NCBI GenBank assembly: GCA_000622025.1
Contig: JHWU01000010.1
Coordinates: forward strand, 62,001-126,000
Reading direction: 5' to 3'
Source: Lachnospiraceae bacterium AD3010
Lineage (GTDB): Bacteria; Bacillota; Clostridia; Lachnospirales; Lachnospiraceae
Length of the DNA stretch: 64,000 bases
Shown here: positions 58,500-64,000 of the stretch, piece after piece
Layout: every line of letters starts with the position of its first letter
Numbering within the stretch: the first letter of the stretch is position 1
The notes under the pieces: generated by a model
Seen by the model: only the letters and a program-made list of their open reading frames with translations
What the model was told of the DNA's origin: nothing
Database searches by the model: none
Position numbers and translations under genes: made by a program

Positions 58500-59501
58500 A
58501 TGAATTATATCGGCTCAAAGTATTCATTACTGGATTTTTTGCAGGAGACAATAGAAGGCGTGACCGGCTATAAGACAGGGGATCCCTATGTATTTGCCGA
58601 TCTTTTCGCAGGTACGGGAATAGTCGGGCGGACCTTTAAGCAGAACGGCTGCAGTGTGATCGCCAATGATATTCAGCACTATAGCTTTAGCTTAAATAAG
58701 CATTTTATCGAAAACGTTCCGGAAATGGACGATAGTCTCCTGGAGCATTTTAATTCATTGGAACCCAGAAAAGGCTTTGTGTATATGAATTACTGCAGCG
58801 GGTCGGGCTCCGGGAGAAATTACTTTTCCGATGAAAACGGGATGAGATGCGATGCGGTCCGCATGGAGCTGGAGGAGCTCAGAAGTAAGGGAGAGATAGA
58901 CGAAGGAACCTATTTCTACTATCTTGCCAGCCTTATAGATTCCATAGACAGATATGCAAATACCGCATCGGTTTACGGAGCATTTCTTAAAAAAATAAAA
59001 AATACGGCGAAAAGACCCTTTTTTCTGGAGCTTCTGCCGGTCATAGTCGGAAAAAAGGGAAAGGTATATAACGAGGATATCAATGAACTGGTAAAAAGGA
59101 TCTCCGGGGACGTTCTGTATCTGGATCCGCCGTATAATACCAGACAATACTGCGCAAATTATCATGTTCTGGAGACAATTTCAAGATATGATGCCCCGGA
59201 GCTTTCGGGAGTGACGGGTCTAAGGGATCTGTCCCGTCAGAAAAGCAGGTTCTGCTCAAAGAAAAGGGCTTTGGAAGCATTGGATGATCTGATAAGAAAT
59301 GCGGATTTCAGTTATATTTTTCTAAGCTACAATAACGAAGGTATTTTGAAGCTTGATTCGATAAAAGAGATAATGTCCCGATATGGAGATTATTCCTTCT
59401 TTACAAGGGAATACAGAAGATTCAAGGCAGATAAGGATGCAAACAGAAATATCGCGGCTGATTCAACGACCGAGTATCTTCACTGTCTGAAAAAGGGATG
59501 A
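58500..59501 (+). CDS. D12-class DNA adenine methylase
   Basis: A 333-residue methyltransferase. The AdoMet site is YIGSKYSLLDFL at the N terminus and FADLFAGTGIVGRTFKQNG (~32-50); catalytic motif IV is LYLDPPYNTRQY (~206-217). The order (motif I before IV) is the alpha/D12 class of N6-adenine methylases. No restriction endonuclease or specificity gene is next to it, only a 34-codon frame overlapping its stop. It may be a solitary methylase regulating gene expression or the survivor of a restriction system. Confidence 0.88.
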   Translation: MNYIGSKYSLLDFLQETIEGVTGYKTGDPYVFADLFAGTGIVGRTFKQNGCSVIANDIQHYSFSLNKHFIENVPEMDDSLLEHFNSLEPRKGFVYMNYCSGSGSGRNYFSDENGMRCDAVRMELEELRSKGEIDEGTYFYYLASLIDSIDRYANTASVYGAFLKKIKNTAKRPFFLELLPVIVGKKGKVYNEDINELVKRISGDVLYLDPPYNTRQYCANYHVLETISRYDAPELSGVTGLRDLSRQKSRFCSKKRALEALDDLIRNADFSYIFLSYNNEGILKLDSIKEIMSRYGDYSFFTREYRRFKADKDANRNIAADSTTEYLHCLKKG

Positions 59502-59602
59502 TAAAATATCATAGTCCGGGTTCTGCTTCCGGAGGACAGAATGCCGCTGCGAAGGAGCTTATATTAAAGCTGTTCCCCGGAAAAAAGGTGACATGGTCAT
59601 AA
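59498..59602 (+). CDS. 34-aa ORF coupled to the methylase (possible truncated partner gene)
   Basis: ATG at 59498 overlaps the methylase stop as ATGA. The frame (MIKYHSPGSASGGQNAAAKE + LILKLFPGKKVTWS) looks protein-like but ends abruptly at TAA 59600-59602. It could be the first exon-like remnant of a lost partner such as a restriction endonuclease. I do not recognise it. Confidence 0.35.
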   Translation: MIKYHSPGSASGGQNAAAKELILKLFPGKKVTWS

Positions 59603-59700
59603 AGGGAAATTGTGTGAGGCAGTCTTGTATGTCCTGATACATAAGTGTATTATTCAGATATATTTCAGGAAGTGCTTATGGAAGAGGTAAGAGAAATTCA

Positions 59701-61941
59701 ATGAAGCTATTCAGATCCTTTAAGGAGCGGGTCAAAAACTACGTATACGATACTTCGGTCAGCATTAAGGACAGAACCTTTGTAATATTTTCAATGCTTA
59801 TGCTGTTAGCGCTTCTTGCCGCCGTTCCCTGCGGTCTTATTATGCATGAGCCCATCTCAGCGACACTTTCCACTCTTGCGGGTTTTATCCTTTTTTCGCT
59901 TTACGTTATCTATGCATTTCTGAATGACAGGATAGAACAGGCAAAGGATGTTATATCCGTGGTCGTCGTATTTATCTTTCTTCCGGTAATGTTCTTCACA
60001 AACGGCGGAGCATACGGCGGAGCTCCCGTATGGCTGCTTCTCGGGACCATATACATTTCCCTTATCCTGGAGGGGAAACGAAAGAAGATCATGCTTTTTC
60101 TCAATTCCGCCATAATCATTGCCTGCTGGATCATAGGATATTTCAATCCCCGCTTTGTCAGCGAGTATTCCAGAGGCGGTAATTATTTTGACAGCATAGC
60201 GGCAATGATCATTGTGGGCTCCATCATTTATTCACTTATCACCTTCCAGCTCAGCCTTTTTAAGAAGGACGAGCATATTAATAATCTTAAACGTCTGTTT
60301 GAGCAGACATCTACCGCACTTGTTAATGCCATCGATGCAAAGGACGAGTACACACATGGCCATTCCTCAAGGGTGGCGGAATACTCAAGGAAGATCGCGG
60401 AGATGTATGGCAAATCTCCGGTGGAATGTGACGAGATCTATTATATAGCACTGCTGCATGATGTGGGAAAGATCGGGATTTCCGAGAAGATCATCAATAA
60501 AGACGGTAAGCTTACGGATGATGAGTATGAAGAGATAAAGAAGCACCCTGTATTCGGAGCGCAGATCCTTCGTGTGATAACCGAGTATCCGGATCTTTAC
60601 ATCGGGGCGCGTTTTCATCATGAACGCTATGACGGCAAGGGCTATCCCGAGGGACTGAAGGGAGAAGATATCCCGGAGGTGGCAAGGATCATATCGGTTG
60701 CGGATGCCTATGATGCCATGACCTCAAAAAGAAGCTACCGTGATACGATCCCCCAGCAGCTTGTCAGGGAGGAGATCGTCAAGGGCGCGGGGACTCAGTT
60801 TGATCCCAAATTCGCAAAGATCATGCAGCACCTTATTGACAACGATACCGAATATGACCTGAAGGAGAAGATCGGAATCGCGGAGCTTCGGGGAAAGAAT
60901 GAGATAAGCTCCGAGACCTGTCTTGACGAGATCTCCGAGGGTATCCTTGTGGGACCTGATCCGAAGATAAAGACCATATGCTTTAAGTACGAGCCAAAAA
61001 ACCGGAAGAAGGGCTCTTCCTTCGGACAGATAGTTTTATTTGATTCACTTGACGGAAGACACCATTCCACTCCACGTATGAAGAATAAGCTTAATTATTT
61101 TGAATACGCAGTGATCCGCTTCGACGGACAGTTCGAGTGCTACGGTGCAAGGAAGATAGAGTCAAAAGAGGAAAAGAGGGAGAATACCGGAGGAGCTGCC
61201 GGGAATGATGCGGGTATTCCTTATGAAATAGAAGCTGTACGTGTAAAGGATCATATGCTGATAAAGATAGGTGATCCCGAGAGGGTAGTGACGCTTACGA
61301 TCGCGCTTCCCGACAGTTCGAGATATTCTTATATCGGCCTGACGGGCGAAAACTGTCATCTCTATGATGTGAGCATTTCGACTTCGGAAAATACGGTTCC
61401 CGGGGATTATATTCCAAGGATCGCAGAGGAGATAAGCTATATCAAAGGGCCGGAGGGAGATCTTCCGAATATTCAGATAGACGGATACCGCAGAGCATCG
61501 ACTAAGGGGGTTTTGCTGAAGGATGGGATGGAAATAAGTTTCCATACCATGAGTCTTCCCACAGCCAGACTTGTATGGCATACTGCTTATGTGGATATTT
61601 TCTATTCTCCGGACAGGATGCCGGAGGGGGAAGGCTATATGGAGTATGCCTTTATCAGACTGGACGGGGAGAACTGGGAGGCAGAGGAGCTCGCGGATAA
61701 TAAGACAATCGTAAACCGCAATGATGATTTTGAAGGATGGGATACCTGGAAGGAGGCGAATAAGAAAGGATTTGACTGTACGGTACATTTCAGTGTGGAG
61801 GGCAATAAGATCATCACTACCACACAGAATCAGGGAATTTCCCTTCGTAATGTTACCACTATCCTGGTGGAGCCTCCCGAGCTTTATGTTTCACTCACGG
61901 GAGATCAGTGTGCTATCACAAATATCAGGATAAAGAGCTGA
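59701..61941 (+). CDS. Membrane HD-GYP phosphodiesterase with duplicated C-terminal domain
   Basis: A 746-residue protein. Residues ~28-190 hold about six helices. The HD-GYP domain (~200-385) has HSSRVAEYSRK, HDVGKIGI (~252-259) and HHERYDGKGYPEGL (~306-319), all metal and GYP residues intact, so it should hydrolyse c-di-GMP. The ~360-residue C-terminal part consists of two related ~183-residue units, with YFEYAVIRFDGQFE / YMEYAFIRLDGENWE at ~464 and ~646 and YIGLTGENCHLYDVSIS / YVSLTGDQCAITNIRIKS at ~544 and ~728. These beta-rich units are cytosolic by topology and not recognised; they may sense a ligand. The symporter gene follows 16 bases later. Confidence 0.9.
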   Translation: MKLFRSFKERVKNYVYDTSVSIKDRTFVIFSMLMLLALLAAVPCGLIMHEPISATLSTLAGFILFSLYVIYAFLNDRIEQAKDVISVVVVFIFLPVMFFTNGGAYGGAPVWLLLGTIYISLILEGKRKKIMLFLNSAIIIACWIIGYFNPRFVSEYSRGGNYFDSIAAMIIVGSIIYSLITFQLSLFKKDEHINNLKRLFEQTSTALVNAIDAKDEYTHGHSSRVAEYSRKIAEMYGKSPVECDEIYYIALLHDVGKIGISEKIINKDGKLTDDEYEEIKKHPVFGAQILRVITEYPDLYIGARFHHERYDGKGYPEGLKGEDIPEVARIISVADAYDAMTSKRSYRDTIPQQLVREEIVKGAGTQFDPKFAKIMQHLIDNDTEYDLKEKIGIAELRGKNEISSETCLDEISEGILVGPDPKIKTICFKYEPKNRKKGSSFGQIVLFDSLDGRHHSTPRMKNKLNYFEYAVIRFDGQFECYGARKIESKEEKRENTGGAAGNDAGIPYEIEAVRVKDHMLIKIGDPERVVTLTIALPDSSRYSYIGLTGENCHLYDVSISTSENTVPGDYIPRIAEEISYIKGPEGDLPNIQIDGYRRASTKGVLLKDGMEISFHTMSLPTARLVWHTAYVDIFYSPDRMPEGEGYMEYAFIRLDGENWEAEELADNKTIVNRNDDFEGWDTWKEANKKGFDCTVHFSVEGNKIITTTQNQGISLRNVTTILVEPPELYVSLTGDQCAITNIRIKS

Positions 61942-61957
61942 AAAGGAGAGTAAAAGG

Positions 61958-63184
61958 ATGAAAGAATTTCTGAAGAATTACTGGTTTTTATTGACAATGC
62001 TTGTGGGTATTGTTGCGGGCTGCATTTTAGGTGCGGTCTGGCCCGGAGCAACAGCCCTGGAACCTTTGGGAACCGTTTTTATCAATCTGATGTTCTGTGT
62101 TGTGGTACCCATGGTATTCTTCTCAATATCATCGGCTATCGCCAATATGCCGGGAGTAAAAAGAGCGGGAAAGCTTCTGGTAACCACGGTTATCACGTTC
62201 TTTGCCACGGCTTTGATAGCGAGTCTGATCATGTATGCTGTTGTCCGCATCTTCCCCGTGTTTACAATGCAGCCGGAATACGAGGCTGCGGAGCCTGAAA
62301 CACTCGGACTTGCGGAGCTCATTGTAAATTTCTTTACAAAGCCGGATTTTGCGGAGCTCTTAAGCCGGAGAGCTATCCTTCCTCTGATAATAGCCGCCAT
62401 TCTTTTCGGATTCGGCGTACAGCTGTCCGGAGGACCCGAGACAAAGACCGCAGCTATGCTTAAGGATGTTACAGACTGTATATTAAAGACCGTAAAGATC
62501 ATTACCTACTATGCACCCATAGGCTTCTTCGGCTTCTTTGCCAGTCTTGTGGCTACACATGGAAGCGATTTTATGACGAATTATGCAAGGGCGATCATAA
62601 CCTATTATGTTGTGAGCATCCTGTATATGATCGTTTTCTTCCCTATATATGCCCGTTTCGGAGGTGGAAAGGGCGCAGTGGGAGTTATGCTGAAGCATAT
62701 CTTTAAGCCCGCTGCGGTATCCTTCGGAACCTGCTCGTCTGTTGCTACGATACCTACAAATCTGGAGGAAACCGAGGATACCGGAATTTCCAGAGAGGTG
62801 AGCGAGATAGTGATCCCCATGGGCGCGACCATGCATATGGACGGAAGTGCTATGAGTGCCATTATCAAGGTGGCCTTCCTTTTCGGAATGTTCGGAATGC
62901 CCTTTGATTCCGGACGTGCCGTACTTGCCATAGTGATCGCTGTTTTCTCGTCGGTGGCTATGAGTGGTATTCCCGGCGGCGGCGGTACGGGTGAGCTTGT
63001 GCTCTGCTCACTTTTCTTCCCTTCACAGATATCCGTGGCATTCCCCATAGCCCTTGCCATAGGGGATCTTGTCGATCCTCCGGCAACAATGGTAAATGCA
63101 GCGGGCGACTATGTGGCCACCTTTATAGTCTCCAGGTTTACGGAGGGAAAGGACTGGCTGAGCAGGCGCAATGTTTCAGACTGA
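61958..63184 (+). CDS. Dicarboxylate/amino acid:cation symporter (DAACS family)
   Basis: A 408-residue transporter with eight or so helices plus hairpins: FINLMFCVVVPMVFFSISSA near the N terminus, the serine-rich FGTCSSVATIPTNLEE (HP1) and SGIPGGGGTGELVLC (HP2) segments, and DLVDPPATMVNAAGDYVATF (helix 8, substrate-binding Asp/Asn). It couples Na+ or H+ to uptake of glutamate, aspartate, serine or dicarboxylates. It follows the HD-GYP gene by 16 bases with an AAGGAGAG site and is likely in the same transcript. Confidence 0.92.
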   Translation: MKEFLKNYWFLLTMLVGIVAGCILGAVWPGATALEPLGTVFINLMFCVVVPMVFFSISSAIANMPGVKRAGKLLVTTVITFFATALIASLIMYAVVRIFPVFTMQPEYEAAEPETLGLAELIVNFFTKPDFAELLSRRAILPLIIAAILFGFGVQLSGGPETKTAAMLKDVTDCILKTVKIITYYAPIGFFGFFASLVATHGSDFMTNYARAIITYYVVSILYMIVFFPIYARFGGGKGAVGVMLKHIFKPAAVSFGTCSSVATIPTNLEETEDTGISREVSEIVIPMGATMHMDGSAMSAIIKVAFLFGMFGMPFDSGRAVLAIVIAVFSSVAMSGIPGGGGTGELVLCSLFFPSQISVAFPIALAIGDLVDPPATMVNAAGDYVATFIVSRFTEGKDWLSRRNVSD

Positions 63185-63285
63185 AAACTGCCATAAAGGT
63201 TTTTCCTTCGTATATATAAAAAGAGAGCGGGAGATAGGCTCCTTCTCATCATAATATGGATATTATAAGGAATAAAGGAGACGAT

Positions 63286-63501
63286 ATGGATAAAGATAAT
63301 CTGAACTTACTTGATGACAACAGTCTTGAAGCAGTGGCCGGCGGGATGGAGGTCGGTGAAGATAAAGGCGATGACTTTACGGGAGAGAGCATGCCCTTCT
63401 GCTGTACATCCTGCGGTACCGTGATCTGGATAAAGCCGGGACAGAAGGATATAGAGTGTACAAATCCGAAATGCAAGAAAAAATACCATATTGACGGATG
63501 A
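63286..63501 (+). CDS. Double-glycine-leader peptide with zinc-ribbon-like core
   Basis: 71 codons. The N-terminal part MDKDNLNLLDDNSLEAVAGG is an acidic leader with the ...LxxVxGG end seen in peptides cut by C39-type peptidase/ABC exporters or in Nif11-like RiPP leaders. The rest is MEVGEDKGDD..., then four core cysteines (CCTSC...EC....C: C-C-x2-C, x14, C-x4-C) within CCTSCGTVIWIKPGQ and CTNPKCKKKYHIDG. AAGGAG lies six bases before ATG 63286; the upstream ATG 63256 lacks a site. No exporter or modifying enzyme is adjacent in the window. Confidence 0.6.
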   Translation: MDKDNLNLLDDNSLEAVAGGMEVGEDKGDDFTGESMPFCCTSCGTVIWIKPGQKDIECTNPKCKKKYHIDG

Positions 63502-63538
63502 TCTACACTAACAGCACCAAAAACAAGGTTCCGGATAA

Positions 63539-63568
63539 TTGACAGAGGAAAACGGAAAACAGTATAAT
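63539..63568 (+). promoter_or_regulatory. Promoter before the chemoreceptor gene
   Basis: TTGACA (63539-63544), 18-nt spacer, TATAAT (63563-63568). A terminator-like hairpin follows 33 bases further down, before the next coding start. Confidence 0.7.
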
Positions 63569-63600
63569 AAACAAGGTTAGACATCTAATAAAAGTGGAGG

Positions 63601-63640
63601 TCCGGCCATTCCGAAAGGAATCACCGGATCTTCTTTTTTT
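63601..63640 (+). terminator. Terminator/attenuator between promoter and chemoreceptor start
   Basis: TCCGG-CC-ATTCC-GAAA-GGAAT-CA-CCGGA stem (63601-63628) followed by TTCTTTTTTT (63631-63640). It lies downstream of the 63539 promoter, so it would make a ~65-nt RNA or regulate read-through to the receptor gene. Confidence 0.75.
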
Positions 63641-63664
63641 ACAGAGTCGGAGGGCAGGTAATCT

Positions 63665-64000
63665 ATGAAGACCAAAAAAAGAAAATCTCTGAAAAAAACG
63701 TTGCTCAGCAAGATCATTCTCTATGTGGCGATAATCATCGTGATCATCACCCAGATCAGCATCAAACTGGCTGCCGACAATATACAGTCCCTTACAGGGA
63801 GTATCCTTGCAAAGGAGTCTGCGACCTATGCCAGTGAGATAGAGAGCTGGTGGAGTGATATCCGTGAAAGAGTGGGTCAGACAGCCGATGTTATGAGGAA
63901 TACACCGGAGCTCTCATATGATGATGCGCTGGCAATGCTCCTTAAGCTAACCGAGCTTGACCAGGATTCACAGGATATATATATTGCATACGGGGATAGC
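63665..64000 (+). CDS. Methyl-accepting chemotaxis protein, N-terminal part (3' end outside window)
   Basis: 112 codons open to the end of the window. Lys-rich start (MKTKKRKSLKKTLLSKI), a membrane helix (ILYVAIIIVIITQISIKLAA, about 17-36), then the start of an external dCache-like sensor domain (TGSILAKESATYASEIESWW, helix with SDIRERVGQTADVM). This is the usual beginning of a chemoreceptor or other Cache-domain sensor; the signalling domain is not in the window, so a Cache-histidine kinase or GGDEF protein cannot be excluded. GGAGGGCAGG precedes the ATG. Confidence 0.7.
   Translation, partial: MKTKKRKSLKKTLLSKIILYVAIIIVIITQISIKLAADNIQSLTGSILAKESATYASEIESWWSDIRERVGQTADVMRNTPELSYDDALAMLLKLTELDQDSQDIYIAYGDS

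Noticed and set aside
51240-63501. Direct functional link between the C39-like domain of the giant protein and the GG-leader peptide
   Set aside because: They are about 11 kb apart with unrelated operons between, and the C39-like domain lacks the ABC exporter parts; the link is only a thought and is not claimed.

Overview
The window looks like chromosomal DNA from a low-to-moderate-GC Firmicute, most likely a Lachnospiraceae-type clostridium. The reasons are strong AAGGAGG-type ribosome binding sites, lipobox lipoproteins, a Big_2-repeat surface protein, a TAXI-TRAP transporter, c-di-GMP enzymes, and the general flavour of the proteins. No phage, rRNA, tRNA or CRISPR array was seen. Taxonomy is an inference from gene content only.

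Region 1 (1-36.8 kb) is an accessory-like patchwork of short, mostly single-gene units: regulators (AraC-GyrI, HxlR, MerR-GyrI, Crp/Fnr, TetR, PadR), small redox and detoxification enzymes (flavodoxins, nitroreductase, SDR, Fe-alcohol dehydrogenase, VOC, metallo-hydrolase), DNA repair enzymes (AlkD-like, deoxyinosine glycosylase), alpha/beta hydrolases, a racemase and a convergent ABC exporter. It is laced with at least 13 loci of one short palindromic repeat, core GAACCGTCCCCGTTGACTT, here called REP. One REP-type tyrosine (Y1/HUH) transposase gene at 2.8 kb lies between two copies. Three copies carry a nested MITE-like element with inverted ends. Three gene remnants (DinD, TraX, Rpn-type) lie within 25 bp of a REP, two of them directly against one. 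Two copies of a near-consensus promoter with a GCTAAT-N2-4-ATTAGC operator follow a REP directly, and a third such promoter lies just upstream of one. The region also holds a 1801-aa surface protein preceded by a 23-copy AGCC microsatellite, and a 1211-aa protein made of ~85-aa helical repeats.

Region 2 (36.8-48 kb) has no REPs and is more orderly: a sugar-binding lipoprotein overlapping a membrane diguanylate cyclase, a CASTOR/POLLUX-type channel divergent from a cyclic-nucleotide-binding-fold protein, a secreted protein, a Gfo/Idh/MocA oxidoreductase, and a TAXI-TRAP transporter operon with a cytidylate-kinase-like protein.

Region 3 (48-55.5 kb) is the most striking: an apparent operon of a two-GNAT-domain protein, a 1952-aa protein with a lipase-like GHSRG domain, a Glu/Lys-rich linker, a C39/papain-like domain, a long helical section and glycine-rich hydrophobic segments, then a small acidic YbjN-like (chaperone-fold) protein. 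It looks like a large effector with a dedicated helper.

Region 4 (55.5-64 kb) carries murQ-murP (N-acetylmuramate recycling), a C_GCAxxG_C_C protein, a solitary D12-class adenine methylase, an HD-GYP protein with a duplicated C-terminal domain next to a dicarboxylate/amino-acid symporter, a double-glycine-leader peptide with a zinc-ribbon-like core, and the start of a chemoreceptor behind a promoter followed by a terminator.
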